DNA of 64,000 nucleotides, taken from Oreocharis arfaki. Its lineage: Eukaryota; Chordata; Aves; Passeriformes; Paramythiidae. A program made the position numbers and the translations under genes. Each line of letters opens with the position of its first letter. The stretch's first letter is position 1. Below are positions 30,876 to 43,700 of this stretch, piece after piece. The DNA lies in the NCBI GenBank assembly GCA_013398015.1, contig VZRR01011695.1:1-64000 (forward strand). The letters run 5' to 3'. Under the pieces are notes generated by a model. The model was given only the letters and a program-made list of their open reading frames with translations, was not told the origin of the DNA and made no database searches.

Positions 30876-32941
30876 TGATTTATTTAAACCAGGGATGTGC
30901 AAAGGGTGTCGTGCCCAAATCCCGGTACTCACCAGCATTCCCTGCCCGAGCTGCAGCACCCACGGACAGCCAGGGGCAGGAGAGGCATTGAGAGGATGCA
31001 CAGAGAAACCACAGGTCCTTCTGGCCAGTATTTCTGGCCAACATCTGCTGAGTTGGACGAGAGAAGCTGCCAAAACAGGAACTTGTGGCTGTTCTTCGGG
31101 CAGTGCTCTGATCTGCTGGCACCCGGAGCACAGTGAGGCCGGGCACTGAGGGAAAGCAGGAGGGGGAAGGTGATGGGATTGCTCTTTCCAGAGTACAAGA
31201 AAGCAAAGGGGTTGCTGCCCTGGTTTGGCTGAGCTCCTCAAACTCCTCCCATCCCTGTATTTCATGGGTTTAAAACCTCCCCCACGTGGCAGCGCCAAAG
31301 GCTAAATCCAGATGGATCTTGGCAGCATCAATGCCCACCCTCCCAGCAAGATCCTGGTTTGCCCAGGTCCTTCTCCACCTTGAACTGTCCTTTTCCAGCC
31401 TTTTCTGGTGGAGACCCCTCTTCCCAATTTCAGCCTCCTGGCACCTGCTCTGGAATGCCCAGGTTTGCCCCTCCACACACAAACCAGGCCCGTCCTCTAC
31501 AGACACCCCCAGCGCTCAGCTGGAGGCCACAGAGGATGGTTTTAGTGGCACAGCGTGGGGAAATCCACAACTTCTGCTGGACTGAGGCAGCACAACGCCG
31601 GATTCCAGCTTTTGCAGACTTGTAGTTTGCTGTGCTCACCTCTCTGACGGGCACCAAGCAAAGCAAGAGCAGCAGGAGCTTCCCTACCCAAGGGAGAGGC
31701 AACAACACAGCAGCGCCCAGGGCAAGGGAACCACCTTGGTGGCAGTTCAGCCTCTAACTGGGACAGGATTGTCCCTGGAAGTCACCCGAGGGTCTCAGCC
31801 CAGGAACACAGAGCTCCCAGGCCAAGTGTGGTGCTCAGTGATGGCAGAGGGGCCCCACCAGCCCTGGCTGCGCTCTCCGGAGAGCAGAGGCTGAGGGATG
31901 GCTGCAGATGGATCTTACCTGAGGCCTGGGGGGAATGCAGGGGGAGATGTGGGATTCTGGCCATCAGCACCATGCTGGAGGTCGCCCTGACCTGGGGCCA
32001 TGTCCCATCCCAGCCAGCCAGAGCGATGCTCCCGGGGAAGGAGAACAAGGCAGCACAAACTCCACAGCCTGGACCGAGCCAGTGCACAGCAGTTCTGTCC
32101 CAAACCCATCCCAGGCCCCTCCTCCAGAGCCAGCAGCCCTGAGCCCCTGTCCCCCACTCCCAGGCTCCCTTCCCGAGGCAGCAGCCCCGCTGTGGCACAG
32201 GTGGGGCCGTGCAGGAAGTCAGACACCACAAGGCAGGGTTGAGCAGATTCCATTTAATGTCATGTGCATATATATCCATACATTTACTAATGTCAATGGT
32301 TCGGATGTGCGTGATGCCAGGTCTTGAAAAATCTACTCCTCGGGTTGCTCTGGGAGCCTGAACTTGCTCAAAAACCAGCTCAAAAATCAGCTCGGGGTGG
32401 GGTTGGGCTGTTCAAAAACCGACTTTTAACCCCAAGGTTGCCAAGGGAAAGCCGTGAATTGAAGGCAGAGCAGGCAGAGCTGAGCCCCCAGTTCCCACCC
32501 AGCTCTGCAGATGCTCTTGCAAAGGGTTTGGCCAGGAACCCCCTCCCTGCTCACGTCCCTCCCTCCCTCCCTCCCCGGGAGACAGAGAACTGATAAGGAT
32601 CAGGCTGCTCCTGCTCAGCATCCCAAGCAACACCCCACCAGCTCTCCAGGGCAGATTTTGGCCCAGGCTGAGGAACAGGGAAGAGAAGTGGAGATCAAGC
32701 ATCCCCAAAAAACAGAAGAGAAGGCAGAAATGACACGTTCACCACCACGGACGCACAGAACTTGGCTTCTCTTTTCTTTTTTTCCCTAGCGCCCAGGGGC
32801 CAGGACTGGCAGCTCCCGGGGGAAGGGGTGCTCGCCCTGCCCTGTGCTGCGTCCCAGCAGCTCGGGGTAGATTTTTCAAGGCCTGGAGATGGCTCCCAGG
32901 AAGGCTCCTCCCGCCCGCTCGCGCTCACCGATTGCATAGCG

Positions 32942-32947
32942 TTTATT
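32942..32947 (-). terminator. SGMS1: Candidate distal SGMS1 poly(A) signal
   Basis: AATAAA on the - strand at the end of the AT-rich block, where composition changes. It would give a 3' UTR of about 1.65 kb. Other AATAAA hexamers at 33138-33133 and 34400-34395 could give shorter forms. Confidence 0.55.
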
Positions 32948-33235
32948 TCAGATAAGGCACTGTTTTGCCCGACAGCAATTCCACATCAATGCAGTTTCCG
33001 TACAGTCCACATCGGATGGCCTACAGTGCAATAACATCAACTTAAAGGCAAGGTTTGCAAGAATAAACCCAGCTTTAAATTTCAACGGAATATTAATAAG
33101 ATAAAAGGAAACTACATTTTTCAAAAGCCTGTTTTATTTTCCTTCACCATTGTTGTTTTACAATACAAATATCACCTTGTGAATACACAAAAAACCTACA
33201 GAAGATAACTCTGCTTCACGTAAAATACAGAATGG

Positions 33236-33261
33236 ATATATATATATTTATATATATATTT
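33236..33261. repeat. (TA)n run in SGMS1 3' UTR
   Basis: TATATATATTTATATATATA-type sequence within the SGMS1 3' UTR. Confidence 0.85.
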
Positions 33262-34583
33262 TTCTCTTCTTCATTCTTTTTTAAAAAAACTATTTTTTGT
33301 TCTGCACATTGGCAAGTTTAGGATAGGAGACTTCCCCAAACATACAGTATGTATGGTAGGAGTGAAAACTTAGAATTACATGCAGTTTCTGCACAAATAT
33401 TTTAAAGAAATAGATTATCTTTGTTGTTTTTCAACAACACTTTGATAGGGGATGGAGAAACCATTCGTAGTTCACTCAGTGATCATTTGTAAAATTCTTA
33501 AAAAACAGGAATTCATGGCTGTTTTGCTTTTTAAAATCCAGCTACGAAGTAGACAATAAATTTTTAGCTTGACCTGCCCACAATGTGTGAGCAAGGTCGG
33601 ACCCTTTTTGTTTGGTGGGGTGGGAGGTTTTTCCCTACACGTGGCAATTTCAACATTATAAGCAAATTTCCAGTTTAATTTAGCTATAAATGCAAAAATT
33701 AGTCATTATACAGTATATATAATTCTGCTTTCATGGAATACTTTATTTTAAATAAAAACATTTAAGACTGCCTACTGACCATACAATCAAGACAAGAAAG
33801 GCACTAGAAACATAGACAAATCTCTCTCTCTCCCAAGAAGCATTTTCTTTAAATTTTTTAACTCTCTATTCTCTGACATTTAAAAATCTTTTTTAAATTT
33901 AATTTTTTTTCATACACATTTTGAAAAATAAAGTTAGGAAATACTTAGAAAATCACTTTACATTTTTTTCTCTTTTTTTTTTTTTTGTGGTTTTTTCTTT
34001 TTTGCACTTTTTTGACACAGTCAGTCACTGCAGATTCTACAAAATCAGGATTTACCAAACCTTTCTGTGTCTATCATCTTATGCGTAGCGCGGTGCAACA
34101 GGTAGAAAGATTTCTTGATTTCACCCAAGGCAGGTATTTAGAAACCTTCATATAGTCATTTGCTAGAAAATGGCTTACAGCCCAATCTTTGGGGCAAGAG
34201 ATATGAAAAGTATGTTTTCCCAAGAAAATAATATGCTTTGTTCCCAGACGTGACTGGAAAGACCAGAACTTATGATATAAAAGCTTTTCATTTATGTCGT
34301 CGCATCATATACAAAGGAACATGGTGATGGGCAAATGCAAATCCCAACTCTATCAACAAGAAATGTATAACAGTGCATGATAAGTTAAATTCTCTTTATT
34401 GTTGTCCAACGCAGATCCTTTGGAGAGAAAAAAAGATCACAGTGCTTACCAGGTAACTGAACAGGTCAGGTCCAGGGAGCTGCTAAAGAAAGGGTTAGGG
34501 AGCGGTGGAGTTTCGTTTATGGCATCTTCTCTTGGAGTTGTGAGCACTTGGGACAGGTCCTTTCCCGGGCTGGGGTGACACTG

Positions 34584-34763
34584 TTACGTGTCGCTCACCA
34601 GGCGGCTGTACTTGACCTGCCGGCCCCGCGCCAGCGCCGGACACCGCAGGGGCCAGTGGTAGGAGCGAGGTACAATTCCTTGGACATTCTTCTCGAAGTA
34701 CTGGAAGGGCTTGTACCACCAGACCCTTGCGAGGAGGTTAGTTTGGGAAGCTTCTTTTAGCAC
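34584..34763 (-). CDS. SGMS1: SGMS1 terminal coding exon
   Basis: 180 bp, residues 353-411 and TAA at 34586-34584. It encodes VLKEASQTNLLARVWWYKPF, the cytosolic tail, ending RQVKYSRLVSDT. Acceptor CTCCCTGCAG. The piece at 34649-34623 (LRCPALARG) differs from the mammalian tail, while both sides are conserved. Confidence 0.97.
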   Translation of the reverse strand: MLKEASQTNLLARVWWYKPFQYFEKNVQGIVPRSYHWPLRCPALARGRQVKYSRLVSDT

Positions 34764-37700
34764 CTGCAGGGAGACAAGGGCAGAAAAGGGGATTACCCAA
34801 GGGCAGCTCATTTATTCATGCGACTTGGCTCGCGGCCGTTCATCGGTGCTGTCCTGCTGCCTGCTGCTCCCAAAATCTCACCTCCCACACAGCTCCCAGC
34901 CTCCCTGCACACACCAAACGTTGCTCACCCCTGTCTACAGGGCCTCAGTCGTTTGATGGGCCCACAGGAAAGGAATGAGTGGAAGAACGGTGTCTCCTCT
35001 CCCTTGGGAATGAAAGCGCCATCCCAAAGCACGGCTGTTCCGTAAGTGCCTCTGAAATTCCATGTAGCTCGGGAATCACTTTGGAGCCCGGCTGTGGGCC
35101 ACTGGAGCCAAGAGCAGGGCACATCCCACCCCATCTGGAGGAGGTCAGAACCCTGCCCCGCCCTCCACACGCTCCCAGACTGCTCCCACCCACCCTCTGC
35201 TTCTCTCAGCCTTGAGCAAGTCTCAGCACCAGACACAAGGAGTGGGCAGGCCCCAAGGGAATTATCCAACATCCTGCTGCCGACTTTCCACGCCAGAGCC
35301 AGAGATCCCTGTATCCACCCACCCACCCAAGGGGAATATACAAGCACAGGGCTTGTACACTGAGCTTAATCTCCATGTCAAGGTCACGTGTCAAATAAAT
35401 CCACTGTTGCTTTTAATTTTAAGGCCGGGCACAAGCCCCAGCATGAGGAAGGAGAGAGCAGCACAGCAATGTGTGCTCAGGGAAGAATCCAGAGACTGGC
35501 CTTTCCCAGCATCCTGGCAGCTCAGGGAAGCAGTGTTGAGCCACCTCCTGAGTCACATCAGGCAGCAGAACAGGAACGTTTCCACACCAAGGGCTCTGCC
35601 GAAGCAAGTCCTCGGCAGGGCTCAGGGCCATCCTGACTCCAGCACTTCCAGCCTGGAAGCACAGCCACTCAGCAGACCTGTTCTGAGAGCCCAGGAGCAG
35701 AGTCAAAGCATGGAATCCTCTGGGGCTGTGTGACAGGAGCTGGGCACAGACTCCTGTCGAGCACAGTGCCTCCCAAACTGACTGAGCATAAAGGGCACCT
35801 CATTTGCAACTGGGCATTTGGGGCAGAAATGTACCACAGGGCTTGGCTGGGGGTACTGCTTCAAGCAGCACCAAACCAGTGCAATAACGAGGTGGCAGCT
35901 ACAAGGCCTTCAGGGGGCCTGGAGCCTGATGATCTTTAAGGCCCCTTCCAGCCCAGGCCATTCCGTGATGGTTCTGTGATAGGATCCAAAAATCTGCACT
36001 GTCACAATATGAACTCATCTCCTACCATCGCAGCAGGTCTGTATTAAACATAATTAACAGCATATGCCACAGATGAGCAAAAGATCTTTGACCACGAGCA
36101 CAGAAAATACTCAGACAACAAAATGTCTCTTAACTCCCTTGTCCATGGGAAAGACTTGTGCATTTTCTCTCAGAGAATCATGGAACACCCAGAGCTGGAA
36201 GGGACCTCCAGGGATCATGGATCCAGCCCCTGGCCCTGCACAGACACCCCAACACCCCCACCCTGGGCATCCCTGGCAGTGCTGCCCAAACACTCCTGGG
36301 GCTCTGGCAGCCTCGGGGCCGTGCCCATTCCCTGGGGAGCCTGGGCAGTGCCCAGCACCCTCTGGGGGAAGAACCTTTCCCTGATCTCCAGCCCAAACCT
36401 GCCCTGGCACAGCAGAGGAGGTTTCACCTTCCTCAGCACTGTCAGCTCCTCCCTGACTGCTCCAGTTCACCAGCCAGGAGAACTTGTCACCCCTTGGAAA
36501 CACTTTCAAAAACCAGTTTATTTTTAGCAAGGCCTCCTCCTATTCCTCGAGAGACCTATGGCACAAGCCACAGAACACAAGAAAACCCCATGTGGCCTCA
36601 ACAACCAAACAAAAAGAACCCAAAAGAATCTCAGTGTTTTGCTGTTCTATCACAAATGTGGCCACCTGGCCCCAGTTCAGAAGGACTCCAAACACTGAGG
36701 TTACCCAGGGGAAGCAGAGCCCTGCCTGACATCGGAGAGACCTTCCCGTATTTTTGTGGTCAAGACACAAGAAGAACCCAATTTTTGATGCCTCTTTCTC
36801 CCCTGCAAACCCAACAGCAGGGGAAAGAGAGGGACTCTGCACAGGACACGGGTGAACCTGGATATTTCGCCCCCCCACCCCCCACCCCACCCCAGGCTAC
36901 AGCAGGAGCATCCAAGGAGTGGGAGGCACTCACTTGCTGGTTGGCCATTGTGTGGTACCACCAGAATAGCCTTGTAGTGATGTAGTAAGCCACCACCACG
37001 TCCACAGTGTAGTGGTCATGAGCAAGGAGGATGCAGAACATCCCCACCATGCTGAGCGCCCAGCAGAGCCAGTGGTACCACCAGAGTCGCCGTGGGGAGT
37101 CTGCAAAAAAGCACAGGCAGGGGTTACTTCAGAGTGGAACTTTATCAGCACTGCTGCTGTGATTAGCAGAGGTCATGGACTGCAATCCCAGCTGACACAG
37201 AGATGCCTGTGCTGAGATTAAGGGCAGGAATGCTGAGATCACAAAACAAGTATCACTCTCTTAAGGTGTAACTTAAAATTGTACTCAGGGTAATGAGTAT
37301 CCTTGGAAATTAGAAAGGTTATGAAATTTTTGAGAAAGATATAATATACCCTGGCCAGTCAAATTAACCTGTTTGTGTTTAGATGGGATATTGAGAAGGA
37401 ATTGTTCCCTGGGAAGGTGGGCAGGCCCTGGCACGGGGTGCCCAGAGCAGCTGTGGCTGCCCCTGGATCCCTGGCAGTGCCCAAGGCCAGGCTGGACATT
37501 GGGGCTTGGAGCAGCCTGGGACAGTGGAAGGTGTCCCTGCCCATGGCAGGGGCAGGGGATGGAATGAGATGGGCTTTGAGGTCCCTTCCAACCCAAACCA
37601 TTACAACCTCTCTGGTGAAGAATTTTTCCCTGGTATCCAACTTTTAGTGCAGCCTGAGGCCATTTCCTCTCACGGTGGAAAACGCGGCTATTTCAACTCG

Positions 37701-40700
37701 AACTGTGTTCACCAGTGAGCACAACAGACACTCCTCAGCCAGGAGGGAATTACGCAGCAGGAGAGCAGCAGGGCTGTCACACTCTTTGATGAACAGGTAG
37801 GTGAGGGTGAGGATGACGGTGTGGCCGCTGTACAGGTAGTCCCCACACATGTTGTGGGAGCCCGTGATGGACAAGCCTCCGCCAGCAATCAACTTCATTA
37901 TCCTTCGCAGGTGAGATTCCCAGTCTCCAAAGAGCTGGCGGAAGAGCAAAACACAAAAGCACGGTAAAATAACACAGCTCAGAGCAATGGTTTTAAGCAG
38001 CAATTTGGCCTTTCAGTTCTTCTCCCTTTCTGCTTTTATCCACAATATCAATCACCAGATAAATCCACAGCCCTTCCCAAGAGCTGGCAGCACATTTCTA
38101 GCAGGAAAAAGACTGGAAATGAGACACGAGTGTTTTGATGCTCTGCACCTCTTGTAGCTGGTGCTCAGGTGAGATTTTCCTCCTGTTCAAGAGGCAGCAC
38201 ACTCTAAAAGAGATGAGGTTTAATTTGGTTCCCGTTGTTGGTAACAGCGCAGGCCCTACTGGTGATCATCCAACAGAAACCAGGAGGAACTGCCCAGGCT
38301 CTACAGCCAGCTGCCAAAACAGGATCTGATGAACAGAAGAGCATCTCACTCCAAACCCTAAGGCCTTGGAAAAGTCTGCAAATTTATTTCTTTCCACTTC
38401 CCATTCCAACAGAAACATCTGTGGTGTCTGTCAGAGCACAGTGCCTGACTTGTGCTGTGAATCCACAGCAGCCCAAGCAGGGATCTCCCTCCACACCCAC
38501 TGGATCTGCTCTGACCCACCCCCAACCCATGGCACTGACTCACGGAGCATTCCTAAAAAAACTTCATTTTGCCCAAGGAAAGCCAAATCCAAGCAAACCA
38601 AGTCCTCCCCGTGAGGACACTCTGCTCTCTCTCCTGAGTGACCGAGGGCAGCTGGCACTGCCCAAGACTTTGGCTGCTCCCAGCTCTAAGGCAAGCCCAA
38701 ATATCAAACAAATCAACAAAAAATGTACGGCACGGGACAACCAGGATGTGTGGAGAACCTCTGGGACCCATTGGGAAGCAGGGACCAGCGCAGGACTAAT
38801 GGATCAAGGCACACGTGTGCATTGCATCCTCACCTCATTTTATGATGTTTGAAAATCCACGGAAACCACTGAACTGTCAGAAGGAAACACAGATCCCCCA
38901 GGCTGGCCATTATGCTTTTATTTTAAAGCTTGGCCTTGCTTTAAGAAGTGGCAATTAATAATTTCTGACAGACTTGAGCAAGTTCTTTGCAGGAATTAAA
39001 GATTTCCTGCTAACAGTTGCTCACAAACACTAAACTGCTCCCCAAAGCCCACTTTTCACAATCACGCAGAACTCAATAAGGTGTTGAGAGGTTATTCTTC
39101 TCCCACCAGCACATTCAGAGCTTTCAAGAAAACCCAGCTTTATCCTTAATCTTATCAGGGCCCTCAGCTTGTCTCCGCTTGAGTAATGAGGAGGATTTGC
39201 CAACGCCGTAAATTCCCAAAACCGACAGATTTATTCACCTCAGCCCATAAATACCTGTGTTCTTTCTGGTTTAATTTCCTAGCAGCAGACTGTTCAAACA
39301 CAGTGTTGACTCCTCGCCCACTCACCTCTCTTTCCAAAATCCCTCCAAAAGCCACAAAGGCTCTGCCTTGGCAAACCCTGGCTGGACTCCCCCGAGGAAC
39401 CGAAGCATTTTGGCTTTGTTTGGACATGCCAATCCTCACCAAAACAGCGACAGCATGTGGATCAAGTCCAATCAGGATTTTACTGCTGTACCTCAGGGGT
39501 TTTACAACCTGCCACCTGATTTATGGCTGTGCTTCTGCCCTTTCTCCTGCTTCAGTTGTGTCACAGCACAGCCAGCCCCAGGAATTGCAGTAAGGACCAG
39601 GATTCCAGCAATGCTGGGGTGACCAGAGATGGATGCAACAGCACCAGCCCTGTCCCATCTCCACCCTGAGCACGTGAATTACCCTTCCAGGCTGACCACA
39701 AGGGTCTTGCCCAGGCACCTCTGTCCCAGCAGCCTGGTTTCAGCCACAGCTTTCACAAGCCAAATTTATCTCTCAGAGGCTGTGCTAGATTGGGGAGGAG
39801 GTGAAAAGTCCCTGTGCTATTGCAAAAATATGTGCAAGAGACAGACAGCCTTAGGAAAGTCTCTCTGGGCTATTTTCAACCACGAATCACATCTGCATTT
39901 GACACACTGAGGTGTGGATTTCTTTAGAAATCAGTGACTCACACATGGCACAGGTTGCACACCTTCAGCTGCTCCAGTGGGGACAGGAACATGCTGAGCA
40001 CACAAATGAGTTGAAAATGCCGCAGAAATTGGGAAGCTCAGTGCTTTGAAAAGGATGGGAATTCCTGCACTGCCCCCAGCACCTGTCAACACCTCCCCTG
40101 AGAGGGCAGCCAGTGAGCTGCAGAAGGATGTCCCTGTCACACCAAACCAGCGCTCTCAAATTAAAATCATAGAATGGTTTGGGCTGGTTTGGGCTTAAAG
40201 CTCAACCAGTGCCACCCCTGCCATGGGCAGGGACACCTTCCACTGTCCCAGGCTGCTCCACGCCCCAGTGTCCAGCCTGGCCTTGGGCACTGCCAGGGAC
40301 CCAGGGGCAGCCACAGCTGCTCTGGGCACCCTGTGCCAGGGCCTGCCCACCCTCCCAGGGAACAATTCCTTCCCAATATCCCATTCAGCCCTGCCCTCTG
40401 TCACTCTGAACCCATTCCCTGTGTCCTGCCACTCCCAGTTCCTGCTGCAGGGTCCCTCTCCACCTTCCCTGTATCCCTTCAGACCCAGGAAGGGGCTGTG
40501 AGGTCTCCACACAACCTTCTCCTCTCCAGGCTGAGCAGCCCCAGCTCTCCCAGCCTGGCTCCACAGGGGAGGTGCTCCAGTCCCCTCAGCAACTCCATGG
40601 CCTCCTCTGGACCTGCTCCAACAGTTCCATGTCCTTCTTGTGCTGGGGGCACCAGAGCTGTGCACAGAATTCCACAGGGGTCTCATGACAGTGGGACAGA

Positions 40701-43700
40701 ATCCCCTCCCTTAGAAACACTTACTGAGAAAGCAGTTTGGGAAGAGCAGGGTGAGGGGGAAACACGTTGGTTAGAGCACAGCAAGGCACCCAGGAGGAGT
40801 TTACCTTTGGAGAACACTTGAAATGCATTCCAGGTACTGGGAGTGTAGTCACATACATGGTAATACACCGGTACAGGTATAGTGTGCCAACTATACAGAA
40901 AAATCTTCTGCTAATTATAGACCTGGCAGAGAGAAAAAAACAGGCAAAAATAAGGAGGTCACTCAAGGCAAACAGAATCCACAAAGGTAAACAAAACAAA
41001 CCGCCAGCTGTTTTGTCCTGGCGCTTTGGAAACTCGTGACACTATCGGCTTACACCTGGGAATGCTGAACTACTCCACAAATATTCCCACGCCTTCCAGG
41101 CCAGGAACACAGGAGCAACTCAGCTCACACTGCCCATGGAAGTGATTACAGGAAATCTAAGGATTAGGACGCAAAAGCCTGGCAGATTGGGTGCTGAGGA
41201 CATTAAAGGGGATTTATGCCCCACACCCCTCCATTAGCTGTGGCCGTCACTAATTTCCTATTCGAGGCAGGGGATAAAGTTACAGCATTTTCATTCCAAG
41301 ATGAAAAGGAGTAGGTTTATTTCAGCTGATGCACAATTTAGCGATTACAAAGGGTCTCCTGTATAACCCAGAGGAGTGAGAGAACACATCTTTCCTGAGC
41401 AGCATTAGAAAGGAAGCAATTCACATCGGCAAGGAAAGCTCCCAAATGAAAACGCAGAGCTGCTCTGGCCACAGGACAGGCTGTTTGCAGGGAAGCCACT
41501 CAGCAGCCACAGCTGCAGAGATGTTTATTAGTGAGGGCTGATGTTCACAGAGAGGGCAGATGCAAATTTGGGGTACTGTGTGGTGCTTCTGAAAACCAGC
41601 AAGAGCACCTGGGGTACAGGATGGGCTCAGGAGGGACAGCCAGCCCCAAAACTGCCCCACTGGAGTAACAGCTAAAAACACCTCAAAGAAAGACAATTAA
41701 ACCCATCCTGGCACATCCACCAGGACAGGGGCAACCTCTGGAGAGATCCTACAGAGAGATCACTGCCAGGGTTAGAAAAATCAGGGGTAAATCCAATCAC
41801 AGCAGTTAATCACCCTTTGTGTTCCACTGGTTACAGACCTGTGGGTTTGGGTTCCTTTTAAACCATTGTTATTTGCAGTTATGGTCATTTCAAGCTGCAG
41901 GTTCTGGCATTCACAGAATCCAAGAACAGACTGGATTAGAAGGGACCTCAAAGCCCATCCAGTGCCACCCCTGCCATGGGCAGGGACACCTTCCACTGTC
42001 CCAGGCTGCTCCAAGCCCCAATGTCCAGCCTGGCCTTGGGCACTGCCAGGGATCCAGGGGCAGCCACAGCTGCTCTGGGCACCCTGTGCCAGGGCCTGCC
42101 CACCTTCCCAGGAAACAATTCCTTCCCAACATCCCATCTATCCCTGCCCTCTGGCACTGGGAAGCCATTCCCTGTGTCCTGCCACTCCAGGCCCCTCTAA
42201 AGAGTCTCTCTCCTTCTTTCTTGGAGGTTCCCCCTTCAGGCACTGGAATTCATTTGCTGCTATTTTGCTCACTTTTAAAAAAATAACGTTCCTATCGAGC
42301 TGAGCTCTCTCGAAACTCAAAACTGCCCATCCTTTACATTTTTCAGTGCTTTTGGCAGAGTTATTAAAGTGGAGTGCTCCGCTCTCGGAGGAGTGTGACT
42401 CTGCAGTGCCAGGTCAGGAACACCTGACTGAAAGCTTCAGCTCTTGCAGGGTAAACACATTTTGCACTGGAGTGCTCAATGCTGCAACACAGTATTCCAG
42501 ATTTCTTTTCTTCTCTCTCCTGGTGTAAACATGGACAAAGCTGCGAGTTAAGAATCGTAATTATTAATGTTGCTCCACAGACTGAGATTTAAGTGTGGAG
42601 GGCACCATTCCAGTGGGGCTGGGGTTTTCCTGTGCAGAGTTTTTCCTCCCAGATCTCACCCTTGTGGCTTTTAGAACCAGACATGAACCTGCTTTTTTTC
42701 CTTATAACTTAAAGGCAAACGGAGGAGTAGGGATTAAAGACTGAGCAGCACGGTATTTTGAGAGACCAAAGAAGTGGCAGTATTTTATGGAGCACTGAAC
42801 TTCTTTTTTTAATTAAAATTACCACTTGATTTAGCTTGATTTGGCATATTTTACCTTAGGAAAGTCTGAGAGAGCTCTGCACTGTAATACACAGAAAAAA
42901 TAAACGTTAAAAGCCTCCTGTTTCCCCTTCTCCAGAGGAGTGGTGTGCGTGTGAGACTCAGAGGCAGCCAGCAAGTACAACCTCCCCCCTTATTCCTGGC
43001 CCGGGGAACTCCATTCCAGCTCTGCAGACCTGAGCAGGGAGCACACTGCTCCTTCAGTCCCACCAGGGACCTCATGGCCAACCCCAGCGTTGTACTTCTC
43101 CCACAGCATCTGGGAATGCTTCCCAGAAGTTAACCTGCCTCAGCAGCTTCCTCGAGCTCCCTGTGGAAACTCCAGAGTGCCCAGCCCAGACCTGCTCCTG
43201 CCTTCTGGAGAGACACCAGCCCAGCTCCATGCCATGGACAGTGTTAGAACCACGGAATCACAGAATGTTTGGGTTGGAAGGGGCCTCAAAGCCCATCCAG
43301 TGCCACCCCTGCCATGGGCAGGGACACCTTCCACTGTCTCAGGCTGCTCCAAGCCCCAAGGTCCAGCCTGGCCTTGGACACTTCCAAGGATGGGGAAGCA
43401 GAAGTGAGGAAGGTCCACCCAGCCCAATGCCCTTCCTTTATTCCTGAGTGAAGTTTCAAAAGGAGGGGATAACCCACAGCACAAAAGAGATTCACAAAAT
43501 GAGGTCCTCCAGATAATGCCACCTGGCAGGGCTGCTGTTCCTGCCAGCATCTCTCCTGCTCTTCCCTTTCTGCTGCTCAGCCACAGCTTGGGCCTCTCAG
43601 ACTGTGATCCCTCTGCTCACGGATAGAAAAGAGATTTTGGTCTTGGAAGCATTCCACGATCAGTGCATACACTGACCAAGCTCTGTGACATCTTCCCCTA

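Larger units (their letters stand above)
27290..32930. other. ASAH2-SGMS1 intergenic region
   Basis: About 5.6 kb without a recognisable gene. It holds an AAAG-rich run at 29073-29099 and a CR1 fragment at 30765-30875. The rest appears unique and moderately GC-rich. Confidence 0.6.
32930..34583 (-). other. SGMS1: SGMS1 3' UTR
   Basis: Very AT-rich sequence directly downstream of the SGMS1 stop, with TA repeats (33236-33261) and a T-rich stretch near 33964-34010. The composition contrasts sharply with the flanks and fits the long SGMS1 3' UTR known in mammals. Confidence 0.75.
34764..36933 (-). other. SGMS1: SGMS1 intron between coding exons 4 and 5
   Basis: About 2.2 kb holding two CR1 fragments of opposite orientation (35905-35981 and 36172-36415). 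Otherwise unique sequence. Confidence 0.9.
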
